Source of the DNA: DAMCZI01 sp032095175
GTDB lineage: Bacteria > Bacillota > Clostridia > Clostridiales > Caloramatoraceae
Direction of reading: 5' to 3'
Assembly (NCBI GenBank): GCA_032095175.1
Contig: DAMCZI010000004.1
Location: forward strand, 1-64,000
Length of the DNA stretch: 64,000 nucleotides
The position numbers were made by a program, and so were the translations under genes. The notes beneath the pieces were generated by a model. That model was not told the origin of the DNA and did no database searches. It saw only the letters and a list, made by a program, of their open reading frames with translations. Position 1 is the first letter of the stretch. The number at the start of each line of letters is the position of its first letter. Shown in pieces: positions 9,470-18,071 of the stretch.

Positions 9470-9578
9470 TTTCGCATAAATGATTCTACATTGCTCGACC
9501 CTAAACATTTATGCGAAATCATATTCCTTGATTCATTAATCGCACAAAACCCAATGTAAAATCTTTAGTGCGATTAAT
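9470..9578. repeat. Two-hairpin intergenic repeat, copy 1
   Basis: Hairpin 1 (9470-9518) has arms TTTCGCATAAATG and CATTTATGCGAAA around ATTGCTCGACCCTAA. Hairpin 2 (9536-9578) has arms TTAATCGCAC and GTGCGATTAA around CCAATGTAAAATCTTTA. A nearly identical copy lies at 17690-17798 and partial relatives at 13911, 21333 and 29417. Both full copies lie directly 3' of a minus-strand gene. Confidence 0.85.
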
Positions 9579-9582
9579 ATAG

Positions 9583-10506
9583 TTACTTTTCTATCCTTCC
9601 GAAGTTGTCTAAAATAATCACTGCTTTGAGTGTAAGTACTCCTATCCATTCATTCCAAGCAGCCTTCAATTCTCCTTTATAAAAATCCTCTCCCCAGGAT
9701 GGAAAAATCAATCCATCCTCATTTATACACTCTATTATATAATCCAAATTTTTTTCTATTACCTCTTCGCTTATTCCAAATGTACATCGTGAAGAATTAA
9801 CAAAATCCAGAGGCTTTGATACATATGAATTCTTCCATTCCTCACTATTACTATTTACAAGCATTCCTATAGCTTCTTCTATCTTGTCCTCAAGCTTTAC
9901 TGATAAATTCTTTGGAAGAAGCTTGTACAATCTTATATAGCAGTATATCTCATGGAAAGATTCAAAATCCTTTTTTTCATTAATATATTTAATTGTATAA
10001 TCTACTAGTTTACTAACATCAAGCTTTGATACGAAATGCTTATATCTATACAAGTATCCAATTATCTCAGCAGAAGGATTTCCCCAATGTTCATCAATAA
10101 CCGTCATTCCCTTATCTTTGTTATAATTCCACCAGGGAGTATGAGGATAGTCATTTACCCTATCATCAACTGCAAACCATCCATTTCTTTCTGGAATAAA
10201 TGCATTTTCAAAGTATTCAATCCCCTTCTTAATAACACATAGAACATCCTCATTTTCATCTAAATCTATCAAATGTTGAAATGCAACCGACGAAGCCATA
10301 GGAGATGAATTTGGTAGTCTAAAATCCGATTCCATGCCATGTCCAAAACCACCATCAGTATTCTGATATTTCTTTAATTCGTTTAATATTTCCTTATTAC
10401 ATCCCTTTTTAAAATGATCTTCAAAGATATATCTTTCCAAAGGTCTTGCACTATTCATAATAAACCTTTGAATTCCATCAAACCTACTTTTACTTAGCTT
10501 TATCAT
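9583..10506 (-). CDS. Alpha/alpha-toroid (terpenoid-cyclase-like fold) protein, unknown
   Basis: About 307 residues from the ATG at 10506, which follows AGGGAG; an in-frame GTG at 10515 overlaps that site. The sequence is helical with a block LKKYQNTDGGFGHGMESDFR that resembles the repeat of prenyltransferase/squalene-cyclase-like toroids, and SSRCTFGISEEVIEKNLDYI later. No DXDD catalytic motif of cyclases is visible, so an enzymatic role is not supported. It precedes no obvious partner and follows the HD gene on the same strand (65-base gap). Confidence 0.6.
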   Translation of the reverse strand: MIKLSKSRFDGIQRFIMNSARPLERYIFEDHFKKGCNKEILNELKKYQNTDGGFGHGMESDFRLPNSSPMASSVAFQHLIDLDENEDVLCVIKKGIEYFENAFIPERNGWFAVDDRVNDYPHTPWWNYNKDKGMTVIDEHWGNPSAEIIGYLYRYKHFVSKLDVSKLVDYTIKYINEKKDFESFHEIYCYIRLYKLLPKNLSVKLEDKIEEAIGMLVNSNSEEWKNSYVSKPLDFVNSSRCTFGISEEVIEKNLDYIIECINEDGLIFPSWGEDFYKGELKAAWNEWIGVLTLKAVIILDNFGRIEK

Positions 10507-10571
10507 ATATATCACTCCCTAAATTTATCTCATAAAGCTTATGTTGTAACCTACTTAAAGTCATTTTTAAG

Positions 10572-11246
10572 TTATTCAATACCATCCATCTCCAAGCTTA
10601 GTCTTTCAAAAAATTCCTTCATATAATTTAATCTATTTCTGCCAATTTCCTTTGCTTTTTTTGTATATAATTTATCTGGAATTTTTTTAAACTTAACTTC
10701 ATACTCAATAAAAGGTGAATGCTTTGAAATGTCTTTTATTCTTCCATTATCAACGGTATTTATAGTCATATAGCTATTTAATGATTCAGGTTTCGCTATT
10801 CTTTGTCCAAATTGACCTGCTAACATAAAAGTACGAGCAAGTCCTATTGCTCCAATTGCATCAAGCTTGTCTGCATCAAAAAGTATTTTGGCTTCTATTG
10901 TTTTTGGTTCATTCCCAGTTCTAAACCTATGAGCAACAATACAGTGTTTTATTTTTTCTATTTTCTCCTCATCATAATCTAAATTCTTCAATATACCCTC
11001 TGCAATATCGCTGCCTAAAACAGCATGATCAACTTTTCCTGTCATATCCTTGCTCTCCTTTACTCTTGCAATATCATGAAGTAGCACTGCTGGAATCAGG
11101 ACCTCCAAATCAACATTCTCCTCATGTTTTGCTATCATCAAACACAAATTATAAACTCGCATGACATGGTCTAAATTATGAGCAGAACAGGTTAATTCCT
11201 TTTCAACAATTTCTTTTATCCTTTGATGTTTTATATTAGCATCCAC
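10572..11246 (-). CDS. HD-domain phosphohydrolase
   Basis: About 224 residues from the GTG at 11246, preceded by GGAGGGGAT; an in-frame ATG at 11270 has no binding site. It carries the HD superfamily ligands: His in NLDHVMRV, HD in AVLLHDIARV, a further His in IVAHRFR, and Asp in ILFDADKLDAIGAIG. This pattern is typical of YedJ/RdgC-like HD phosphohydrolases acting on nucleotides or other phosphate esters. Soluble and cytosolic. Substrate unknown. Confidence 0.8.
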   Translation of the reverse strand: MDANIKHQRIKEIVEKELTCSAHNLDHVMRVYNLCLMIAKHEENVDLEVLIPAVLLHDIARVKESKDMTGKVDHAVLGSDIAEGILKNLDYDEEKIEKIKHCIVAHRFRTGNEPKTIEAKILFDADKLDAIGAIGLARTFMLAGQFGQRIAKPESLNSYMTINTVDNGRIKDISKHSPFIEYEVKFKKIPDKLYTKKAKEIGRNRLNYMKEFFERLSLEMDGIE

Positions 11247-11354
11247 CCAATCCCCTCCATCTATTTTCATAAATTATTTCTTTAAAACATCATACCAAAC
11301 ATCTGTTCTTATATCAATAAGTAATTATAGAAATTAAACCAATAAAACAATTTG

Positions 11355-11383
11355 TTGTATGCAATAGCAAACTATGGTATAAT
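11355..11383 (+). promoter_or_regulatory. Promoter of the ABC-F leader
   Basis: TTGTAT (11355-11360), a 17-base spacer, then TATAAT (11378-11383). It lies about 50 bases before the upstream small ORF and about 550 before the ABC-F start, implying a long leader transcript. Confidence 0.6.
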
Positions 11384-11430
11384 CTATAAAACTATATTTA
11401 TAAAGTAAGCCAATACAGGAGGAAATTACA

Positions 11431-11496
11431 ATGAACAAGTATTTACCTAATGTATCGGCAGGAGGCTGCACTCTTAGCTCCGTACAGAGACCATAA
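11431..11496 (+). CDS. Putative 21-residue leader peptide of the ABC-F gene
   Basis: ATG at 11431 follows AGGAGG with ideal spacing and opens a 22-codon frame encoding MNKYLPNVSAGGCTLSSVQR plus a final proline. The coding DNA itself can pair with downstream leader sequence: ATCGGC near 11453 with GCCGAT near 11546, and GCTCCG near 11478 with CGGAGC near 11527. This is what ribosome-stalling attenuation of antibiotic resistance genes looks like: a stalled ribosome would free the downstream strand. The function is inferred from layout; peptide length and position fit known ABC-F leader peptides. Confidence 0.6.
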   Translation: MNKYLPNVSAGGCTLSSVQRP

Positions 11497-11714
11497 GTGT
11501 ATATAAATATCGGTGATGCTGTGTCCGGAGCGAAATGTTGTAGTAGCCGATGCCGGGATTTTAATAACTACAAACAATAATCTGCTTGATTTAAATGCCT
11601 TATAAATAACAGGCTTTGTTTTGTTGTATTATTTTCTGGCATCGAATACAATGTTGTATTTGATTTATTTGTTGTACAAATAATTTCTAGCTATACTTAT
11701 GTAAAAGTAACATT

Positions 11715-11750
11715 GCTGTGGGCGAGTATACCGTACCGCAGCCTTTATTT
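11715..11750 (+). terminator. Leader terminator 1
   Basis: GCTGTGG (11715-11721) pairs with CCGCAGC (11736-11742), including one G-U pair, followed by CTTTATTTTG. Positioned inside the untranslated leader. Confidence 0.55.
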
Positions 11751-11838
11751 TGCTTTATTTCACCAAATGCAGGTTGATATTTCAAAATCAATATGTCAAT
11801 CTGTAGAGTATGACCTTTCATTCACCTTTGTATAATAG

Positions 11839-11868
11839 GACTGCGGTAATGCCGTGGTCTTTTTATTT
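11839..11868 (+). terminator. Leader terminator 2
   Basis: GACTGCGG (11839-11846) pairs with CCGTGGTC (11852-11859), with two G-U pairs, followed by a TTTTTATTTT tail. It ends about 60 bases before the ABC-F start codon, as expected for a transcription attenuator. Confidence 0.65.
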
Positions 11869-11927
11869 TGGAATGATAATGGCAGCAAATGTTTTATATT
11901 TTATTAATACAAAGGGAGGATGTAAAA

Positions 11928-13838
11928 ATGAGTCTATTAATTTTTGAAGACATCTCAAAGGAATACAGAAACAAGGTCGTTTTAGATGGAGTTAGCTTAA
12001 GGGTTGAAAGAGGAGAAGTACTCGCACTTGTAGGACCTAATGGTTCAGGTAAGTCAACATTGCTCAAAATTGCACTTGGGCTTGAAAGCTGTGATAGTGG
12101 AAATGTAATTATTGCTAGAAATATAAAAGTAGGCTATATTTCTCAGGATGTTATAAATGTAGATAATCGAGGTGAACCTGAGGAAAAAAACGCACTTCAT
12201 TATGAAAATATAGTTAAAATAGAGCAAAAACTTAGAGAGATTGAGAAACAGCTTGAAAGCTGTCCAGTTGGAAGTAAAGAATATAGTAAGCTTATGAGTA
12301 GTTATTCTAGAATGATTGATAACTATGAGGCAGCTGATGGTTATGTAATAGAGTCAAAGATTAAAAGAATACTGCTTGGCTTGGGATTAAGGGAAGAAGC
12401 TTTAAGCATTCCATTAAGCAAGCTTAGCGGAGGAGAGAAAATGAGGGTAGCAATAGCAAGAGTTCTATTAGAAAACCCTGATTTATTAATACTGGATGAG
12501 CCCACAAATCATCTTGATATTCAAGCAACAGAGTGGCTTGAAGGTTTTTTAAAGAAATATGAAGGTGGAGTTTTGGTTGTATCCCATGATAGATATTTTC
12601 TTGATGAAGTATCAACAAGAGTTGCTGAGCTAGAAAACGGAGGAATAACAATAAAAACAGGAAACTACTCCACATTTATTAAGCAGAAGCAGATAATGAG
12701 AGACTACATCATAAAGGAGCAAAGGCACCTTAATTGGAATCTGAAAAAAAATAACAAGCTTGTACAGGAATTAAAAGCAATGGGTAAGCATAAGGCTTGG
12801 AAGAGCAGGGAAAATGCTGCAAAGCGTATGTGCGAAAAGGTAAATGGAAGCATGAGTACAATTACTCAAAAGGAACATCTTCATAAAGCTTTAGCCCCTA
12901 AAATAGCATTTAAAAAAATAAAACACACAAGCAAAGATATTGCCTGGGCTGATAATCTATATAAAAATTTTGGAAATGTACCAATATTCAATGGAGCAAG
13001 TATGCATATAGGTGGCGGAGAACGTGTAGGAATAATTGGCCCTAATGGATGCGGAAAGACAACTCTTATAAATATCCTTCTTGGAAATGACACAAATTAT
13101 AGTGGTATTGCAAAACTTGGGGAATGGGTAAAGTATTCATACATGGGACAGGAAATATTGTTTGTAAATGAAGATAGAAGCATTCTAGAAGAAATTCTAT
13201 TTAAAAAAGAGCTTAATGAATCTGAAGCAATGGATATACTTTCACGTTTTCAGTTTTATGGAGATGAAGTTAACAAACAAATAAATGTTCTAAGTGGTGG
13301 AGAGAAGGTTAGACTATTTCTTGCATGTATTATTCTTGAAGCCTCAGACTGCTTGATAATGGATGAGCCAACAAATCACCTTGATGTTCCTGCAAGGGAT
13401 GCAATTGAAAGTGCCCTTAATGAATTTAGAGGAACAATTATTGCAGTTACCCATGATAGATATTTTCTAAACAACAGTGTAAATAGAATACTAGAAATAT
13501 CCAATGGAAAAATAAAGTCCTACAATGGAAACTATGAATTCTATAAAAATGAGAAGGCCAAGGTTCTAAATGAACTGGAGAGTAAGGTTGCCAATGAAAA
13601 AGCTAGAAATTATAAAAATGAAAGAAATGAAGTAAATGCTAAAATCGAAAAAGAAGAGACACAAAAAATGAATGAGCTAAAGAAAATTGAGGATAACATC
13701 AGCATCATGGAAAAAACATTAAATGATATGGTAGAATCCTTTGATGAATCCACTACTGTAGAAGGCTATCATGAATATGACACTCTACAAAAGGAGCTTG
13801 ATCATCTCTATAGCACCTGGGAAAAATTAATGGAATGA
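11928..13838 (+). CDS. ABC-F family ATPase, probable ribosomal protection protein
   Basis: 636 residues from the ATG at 11928 with GGGAGG upstream. Two ABC ATPase domains are present. The first has Walker A GPNGSGKST, signature LSGGEK and Walker B LLILDEPTNHLD; the second has GPNGCGKTT, LSGGEKVR and CLIMDEPTNHLD. There are no membrane segments. A long charged linker between domains (about residues 245-330) and a coiled-coil C-terminal tail rich in Lys and Glu are typical of ABC-F proteins, which bind the ribosomal E site and displace antibiotics or resolve stalls. The attenuator-type leader with a small ORF argues for an antibiotic-inducible resistance factor rather than a housekeeping EttA or Uup. 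The drug spectrum cannot be read from sequence. Confidence 0.85.
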   Translation: MSLLIFEDISKEYRNKVVLDGVSLRVERGEVLALVGPNGSGKSTLLKIALGLESCDSGNVIIARNIKVGYISQDVINVDNRGEPEEKNALHYENIVKIEQKLREIEKQLESCPVGSKEYSKLMSSYSRMIDNYEAADGYVIESKIKRILLGLGLREEALSIPLSKLSGGEKMRVAIARVLLENPDLLILDEPTNHLDIQATEWLEGFLKKYEGGVLVVSHDRYFLDEVSTRVAELENGGITIKTGNYSTFIKQKQIMRDYIIKEQRHLNWNLKKNNKLVQELKAMGKHKAWKSRENAAKRMCEKVNGSMSTITQKEHLHKALAPKIAFKKIKHTSKDIAWADNLYKNFGNVPIFNGASMHIGGGERVGIIGPNGCGKTTLINILLGNDTNYSGIAKLGEWVKYSYMGQEILFVNEDRSILEEILFKKELNESEAMDILSRFQFYGDEVNKQINVLSGGEKVRLFLACIILEASDCLIMDEPTNHLDVPARDAIESALNEFRGTIIAVTHDRYFLNNSVNRILEISNGKIKSYNGNYEFYKNEKAKVLNELESKVANEKARNYKNERNEVNAKIEKEETQKMNELKKIEDNISIMEKTLNDMVESFDESTTVEGYHEYDTLQKELDHLYSTWEKLME

Positions 13839-13910
13839 TTGTCTGAAAATGTGCAGTACTTAGAGATCTACATTTTATTGGAAACAAACAGAAATTAAAT
13901 CAGCTATATG

Positions 13911-13955
13911 TTTCACATAAATGCTTCTACATTGCTCAACCCTAAACATTTAGGC
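13911..13955. repeat. Two-hairpin repeat, partial copy
   Basis: TTTCACATAAATGCTTCTACATTG and the following CTCAACCCTAAACATTTA (in two pieces) match the left hairpin of the repeat at 9470, but the right arm is lost after CATTTA. It lies 3' of the ABC-F gene. Confidence 0.7.
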
Positions 13956-14016
13956 TTATTAAAGAAAATAAATATCATAACCCAACTCTCACTTGTAAAC
14001 ATAATATCAAATAAAT

Positions 14017-14074
14017 TAGCTGTATCAAAGGCACCTTAAACTAATCGCATTAATTGGTGCCCTTAATACAGCTT
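14017..14074. terminator. Large hairpin between convergent genes
   Basis: AGCTGTAT and GGCACC pair with GGTGCC and ATACAGCT around an AT-rich loop. It lies six bases before the stop of the ABC permease gene on the minus strand and may terminate both converging transcripts. Confidence 0.7.
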
Positions 14075-14079
14075 TATAA

Positions 14080-14853
14080 TTATGTCAAAATATCCTTCCT
14101 GTTAAATGCTATGACACTTAAAATATAAAATACAATTCCAACAGCCGAGATAATCAAAAATCCAAATACAATTCTTTTTATCTCTACCCCTGAGGTAAGT
14201 AGATTAAAGGTATTAAAATAACTGCTTACTAAATATAGTGATATATCAGGAAATATTTGACTAACAAGCAGCAACACAATAAGAATTCCCATACCAATGC
14301 CTACAACAGAACCTGAGTTATCAATCAGTACCGCAAACAATAGAATAATCATTCCAAAAGAAATATAGGAAATTATAGAAAGTCCATATACTAGAAGGGT
14401 GAAAATAATCCCCTTACCCGATGATAATACATCACCTTTTATAATAAATTGATCTCCCCACCCAAAGAAAGCTATTCCAAGTATGTAGCCTAGTATAAAC
14501 GAAAACACTAAAAGTAATGTTATCACAACTACCACTGCACCTATTTTCCCTAGTAACAACTTATTTCGGCTTATCTTACGAAGGAGGGGTAATTTAATGG
14601 TACCATCGGCATATTCATCGGTAACAAGGTTCGTTATTAAAAGAATCACTAATATGGGCATTACAATACTTGCTTCCCCATCAAATATCTGTAACGGAAA
14701 GGTCTGACCAGAGGTTTTTCCTAGAAACAGGTTATTAGTTAACACTGCTCCTATTAGTATAAAAATAGCAACAATTGATATAATCCCCATAAATATATAT
14801 ATTCTTTTATGAGCAAATAGTTTATAAACTTCATTGCTTAAAACTTTAAACAT
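14080..14853 (-). CDS. ABC-2 type transporter permease
   Basis: About 257 residues from the ATG at 14853, preceded by GGAGGAG; the start overlaps the end of the upstream ATPase gene by 8 bases, so translation is probably coupled. Six membrane segments, with the first after MFKVLSNEVYKLFAHKRIY, a typical start of ABC-2 permeases of the lantibiotic/bacitracin-export type, and a large extracytoplasmic loop between helices 1 and 2. It forms an exporter with the neighbouring ATPase; substrate unknown. Confidence 0.8.
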   Translation of the reverse strand: MFKVLSNEVYKLFAHKRIYIFMGIISIVAIFILIGAVLTNNLFLGKTSGQTFPLQIFDGEASIVMPILVILLITNLVTDEYADGTIKLPLLRKISRNKLLLGKIGAVVVVITLLLVFSFILGYILGIAFFGWGDQFIIKGDVLSSGKGIIFTLLVYGLSIISYISFGMIILLFAVLIDNSGSVVGIGMGILIVLLLVSQIFPDISLYLVSSYFNTFNLLTSGVEIKRIVFGFLIISAVGIVFYILSVIAFNRKDILT

Positions 14854-15772
14854 TTTTATCTCCTCCATTTGTAAGTTCAATAAAAAATGTCTCTAGAGAT
14901 TGATTATGGGGAATTAAATATTCAACCTCTATATTGTTTGAGTTTAAAGTATAGTTTAGTTGCGCGCTATGGCCCTTTTCAACTTTAACCACAACACCCT
15001 TTGCATACTTTTCACACGCCTTAACATAATCGATTTCATTAATTATGTTCATCGCTTTATCTGAAATAGGCATACAAACTTCTAATGTTTCAAAATCTAC
15101 ATTAAGTAAATCCTTTACCTTTCCCTGAGTTATTATCCTACCCTTATGAAGAATTGCAACTTTATTGCAGATTTGCTCAACCTCATGAAGCAAATGAGTA
15201 GATATAAAAAATGTTATACCCTTTTTTGAAGCTAATTCTAATACTAAATCTCTAATTTCCTTCATACCCTGTGGATCCAGACCATTTGTTGGTTCATCTA
15301 GTATAACAAGCTCTGGATTGTTTAGTAGAGCATTTGCAATTCCTAATCGCTGCTTCATACCCAAAGAATAAGTCTTTACTTTATCATCTGCTCGATTTGT
15401 TAAACCAACTGCCTTTAAAGCTTCCTCTACACTATCCTTTGATGTCGAATCAATTATATTAGCCATTAGTTCAAGATTCTTACGTCCAGAAAGGTATGGA
15501 TAGAATTTGGGAGTTTCAACAATAGCCCCTACCTTTTCTATTGCTCTATTGAAATCACTTTCTATATCAAATCCATTTATTTCAACAGTTCCTTTATCAG
15601 AATGTATGAGTTTTAATATCAAACGAATAGTTGTTGTTTTTCCAGAACCATTTGGTCCTAAAAAACCAAAAACATCACCCTTTTCAACCATAAGGTTAAT
15701 ATTATCAATAATAATTTCACCTTTAAAGGATTTACACAAATTTTCTACTTTTATCATATAGTTGTTTTTCAT
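14846..15772 (-). CDS. ABC transporter ATP-binding protein (BcrA/CcmA type)
   Basis: 308 residues. Walker A GPNGSGKTT, Q-loop near VGAIVETPKFYPYLSGRKNLE, signature YSLGMKQRLGIA, Walker B LVILDEPTNGLDPQG and switch His in FISTHLLHEVE. The C-terminal 80 residues form the accessory domain seen in drug- and bacitracin-export ATPases. ATG at 15772 follows GGAGG. First gene of a two-gene exporter operon. No two-component system lies beside it, so bacitracin resistance is not specifically supported. Confidence 0.85.
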   Translation of the reverse strand: MKNNYMIKVENLCKSFKGEIIIDNINLMVEKGDVFGFLGPNGSGKTTTIRLILKLIHSDKGTVEINGFDIESDFNRAIEKVGAIVETPKFYPYLSGRKNLELMANIIDSTSKDSVEEALKAVGLTNRADDKVKTYSLGMKQRLGIANALLNNPELVILDEPTNGLDPQGMKEIRDLVLELASKKGITFFISTHLLHEVEQICNKVAILHKGRIITQGKVKDLLNVDFETLEVCMPISDKAMNIINEIDYVKACEKYAKGVVVKVEKGHSAQLNYTLNSNNIEVEYLIPHNQSLETFFIELTNGGDKNV

Positions 15773-15809
15773 TGGTTAACCTCCATTAAAGAATTAAAGA
15801 TAAACCTTT

Positions 15810-16079
15810 TTATTCTGAATCTCTCAATTTTGTCCCGCAAAATGGGCAATGCGTGATTTTATCCATTGAACTATGCCTTAATTCAAAACCCTTTCCACAA
15901 ATAGGACATCTCCAATAAATTAGTGATAATGCTAAAAATGTTATAATTAAACCGATGGGTATGATTATTAGAAACTTCCATGCATAAATTAAAAACGCTG
16001 CTGGAAATACAAGATATAGGCATGTTAATGCAATTCCTCTATATTTAAATACCTTCGCAAACTCCCTTTCTCTATCCAT
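15810..16079 (-). CDS. Small membrane protein with C-terminal zinc ribbon
   Basis: About 89 residues from the ATG at 16079, using AAAGGAGC as binding site. Two membrane helices (about residues 16-34 and 38-56) are followed by a zinc ribbon CPICGKG..CPFCG near the C terminus. Predicted to hold the ribbon in the cytosol. It is 37 bases upstream of the ABC ATPase gene and may be in its operon. Function unknown. Confidence 0.6.
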   Translation of the reverse strand: MDREREFAKVFKYRGIALTCLYLVFPAAFLIYAWKFLIIIPIGLIITFLALSLIYWRCPICGKGFELRHSSMDKITHCPFCGTKLRDSE

Positions 16080-16159
16080 CAGCCTAAAAGCTCCTTTCAT
16101 ATAATGATAATTATATATAACTTATATGATGTTTATTCTGGATATATCTTCCGTATCCT

Positions 16160-16828
16160 TTATTTTAATTTATTTGCCTCAATAAAATAACCGCTTTTGT
16201 ACCAATTCAAATATTCAATTTTAACATCCCAATTTCTTTTTAACAGTTCATCTGCTATCTGCTCAGGAAGAAGATTGTTTTTCATTCTTTTATTACTGGA
16301 CATATACCATCCCATCTGCCTTATACCCTTTTGTACAATTCTTGTAATATCATCAAAGTACTTATCTGTATCCTCAACAAACATAAAAACGTCTCTGCTG
16401 ACTATGTAGTCTATATTCTTATCCTTAAAATGTTTATCCAAATTAATAACATCCATTTTTGAAAATGTTATTTTATTTTCTCTATCAGATATTTTTTCTA
16501 TATCTTCCCCACAGTCTTCATCACAGTCAACTGCATATATTCTCTTAACATTTTCAATATCTACCAAAAAGCTGCTGAGGAATCCTCCACCACAACCTAA
16601 ATCAATAACATCTCCATCAACATTACTAAAGTATGAGAGTATCTTTTGATTGTAAAATTTTGAAGCCTTATCTTTATCAATATCAATACCTTTACCGCAA
16701 GCTGGGCACTTAATCTGTATTTTAAAATCCACATCATCCCATGGATGAAATTTATTCTGAAGTATAAAGCATTCATTACCACAAGTACAAAAATCTCCCC
16801 ATATTACATAGTTATGTTCCTTAAACAA
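16160..16828 (-). CDS. SAM-dependent methyltransferase with zinc-binding N terminus
   Basis: 222 residues. The N terminus has CTCGNECF and CPACG, a likely zinc site. The class I methyltransferase core follows: motif I VIDLGCGGGFLSSF, acidic loop YAVDCDEDCG, and IDYIVSRDVFMF as motif IV. TTG at 16828 follows GGAGGGA with good spacing. A stand-alone gene; the substrate (protein or small molecule) cannot be decided. Confidence 0.75.
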   Translation of the reverse strand: MFKEHNYVIWGDFCTCGNECFILQNKFHPWDDVDFKIQIKCPACGKGIDIDKDKASKFYNQKILSYFSNVDGDVIDLGCGGGFLSSFLVDIENVKRIYAVDCDEDCGEDIEKISDRENKITFSKMDVINLDKHFKDKNIDYIVSRDVFMFVEDTDKYFDDITRIVQKGIRQMGWYMSSNKRMKNNLLPEQIADELLKRNWDVKIEYLNWYKSGYFIEANKLK

Positions 16829-16955
16829 AATGCAATCCCTCCAAACTCACATCTAAAATATATCAATATTTTACCATATTAAGCTTAACTTAGTTTGGTT
16901 TTTAAAATATAAATTTTTAAAATCGTGGGAAAATAGTATAAAGGATGTGATTAGT

Positions 16956-17591
16956 GTGAAAAATTTTATTTCTATTATAATAGGTTTACTTATACTTTTT
17001 AACACATTCTCTGTATCTGCTAATGCACCATTTAACGTATTTGTAGAAGGCAAAGATTTGCAAAATACTGATGGGTATATTGTAAAGGATAACAAGTTAT
17101 ATATATCAGAAGATGCTTTAAAGCGTGATTTTGGATTTTCAGTTTTCTATGATAAAACTGAAAACAAATATTTGCTGCATGATCAAAAAAAACTAGCATA
17201 TCAGGCAAGATTTGAGATGTTTGATAAATATGCAGATATATATGATCCAAAGAGTCCAGATGAAGTAGCTAATCTTTGGGCACAGGGGGTTAAGGGAAGA
17301 AATGGACTGTTTCAATATTTAGCATTAAGTAGACCACTTAGAGAGGAATTTAAAAGAATAATGAAAGCCTCAGAAAGAGACTCCTGGGTCACTGGTTTTT
17401 CAAGTCCATGGATTGTTGATTATAAAATAGAAAAAGAGAATATAGGTGAATCACTCTTTAGATATAAAATATTGTTTAAAGCCATAACTTCATTACCAGA
17501 AACCTTTACATGGCATGCCACTATAACTGTTGCTTCAGAGAATGGCAAATGGAGAATCATAAAAATTGATAAGGATTTTGATATTATCTAA
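16956..17591 (+). CDS. Exported protein with copper-amine-oxidase-N-like segment
   Basis: About 211 residues from the GTG at 16956 (AAGGATGTGA upstream; a GTG at 16947 overlaps the site). A clear signal peptide (FISIIIGLLILFNTFSVSANA) is followed by VFVEGKDLQ..GYIVKDNKLYISEDALKRDFG, which resembles the stalk-type copper amine oxidase N-terminal domain. The C-terminal 110 residues look like an NTF2-like or DUF-type beta-rich fold with many Trp. Secreted or wall-associated; function unknown. Confidence 0.65.
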   Translation: MKNFISIIIGLLILFNTFSVSANAPFNVFVEGKDLQNTDGYIVKDNKLYISEDALKRDFGFSVFYDKTENKYLLHDQKKLAYQARFEMFDKYADIYDPKSPDEVANLWAQGVKGRNGLFQYLALSRPLREEFKRIMKASERDSWVTGFSSPWIVDYKIEKENIGESLFRYKILFKAITSLPETFTWHATITVASENGKWRIIKIDKDFDII

Positions 17592-17593
17592 AA

Positions 17594-17667
17594 AACTAGT
17601 GCTATTGATGTCTATAAAAAAGTCCCTTAAAATTCGACTATACCATATTCATCAGATAGCACTAGTT
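17594..17667. terminator. Long-range hairpin after the exported-protein gene
   Basis: AACTAGTGCTAT (17594-17605) pairs perfectly with ATAGCACTAGTT (17656-17667) around a 50-base AT-rich loop. Possible terminator or duplication boundary between convergent genes. Confidence 0.5.
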
Positions 17668-17689
17668 AAATTACTATAATATCTGCATG

Positions 17690-17798
17690 TTTCGCATAAA
17701 TGATTCCACATTGCTCGACCCTAAGCATTTATGCGAAATCATATTCCTTGATTTGTTAATCGCACAGCACCCAATGTAAAATCTTTAATGCGATTAAT
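17690..17798. repeat. Two-hairpin intergenic repeat, copy 2
   Basis: Same architecture and orientation as 9470-9578, with only scattered substitutions (for example CATTTATGCGAAATCATATT is shared exactly). It abuts the stop codon of the minus-strand gene at 17799, as copy 1 nearly abuts the gene at 9583. Confidence 0.85.
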
Positions 17799-18071
17799 CT
17801 AGGAACACGCCCTTAATAGTATTGCCAAACTTAGTGGAATAGCAATAACAATTAAGGATGCCCTCCCATAGTTTTTTATATTTCTATTACCCGTTGAGAA
17901 TGCCATTATGATTAATCCAATAATATTTACAAAGGGAATTGCGGTAAGAATCAATATACCTATCCAACCACTAACTGAAACCACATCATCACTGTCCCCA
18001 CCTTCATTGAAGAAGCCTAAATTCCCTCCATCTCCAGAAAAATTCGCATTATTCTTATCAAAATAACTCAT
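17799..18071 (-). CDS. Small membrane protein, unknown
   Basis: About 90 residues from the ATG at 18071, preceded by GGGGATGG; an in-frame ATG at 18080 overlaps this site. The N-terminal 30 residues are polar and rich in Gly, Asn and Asp (SGDGGNLGFFNEGGDSDD). Two hydrophobic segments follow, with FVNIIGLIIMAF and a basic linker STGNRNIKNYGRAS. The pattern of a glycine-rich tail plus two helices resembles small clostridial tetraspan-like proteins, but I name no family. Confidence 0.55.
   Translation of the reverse strand: MSYFDKNNANFSGDGGNLGFFNEGGDSDDVVSVSGWIGILILTAIPFVNIIGLIIMAFSTGNRNIKNYGRASLIVIAIPLSLAILLRACS

Larger units (their letters stand above)
11497..11927 (+). promoter_or_regulatory. 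Attenuator leader of the ABC-F gene
   Basis: 430 bases without a sizeable gene but rich in complementary segments. CGATGCC (11548-11554) can pair with GGCATCG (11638-11644), while nearby sequence also pairs back to the leader-peptide ORF. Two terminator-like hairpins follow. A TATAAT at 11831-11836 just before the second hairpin could be an internal promoter, but its -35 is poor. The ABC-F start codon at 11928 has its own GGGAGG. Confidence 0.6.

Noticed and set aside
12424..12675. Long open frame antisense to the ABC-F gene
   Set aside because: It lies wholly inside a well-supported gene, has no ribosome binding site and mirrors the codon pattern of the real frame.
14080..15772. ABC-2 exporter as a bacitracin resistance BcrAB system
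   Set aside because: The ATPase is similar in type, but no BceRS or BcrC gene is near, so the substrate is left open.
16871..17095. Minus-strand frame overlapping the exported-protein gene
   Set aside because: Overlaps the signal peptide region of a well-supported plus-strand gene and lacks a start signal.
9401..17798. Two-hairpin repeats as a CRISPR array
   Set aside because: Copies are dispersed over kilobases, not regularly spaced, and no cas gene is in the window.
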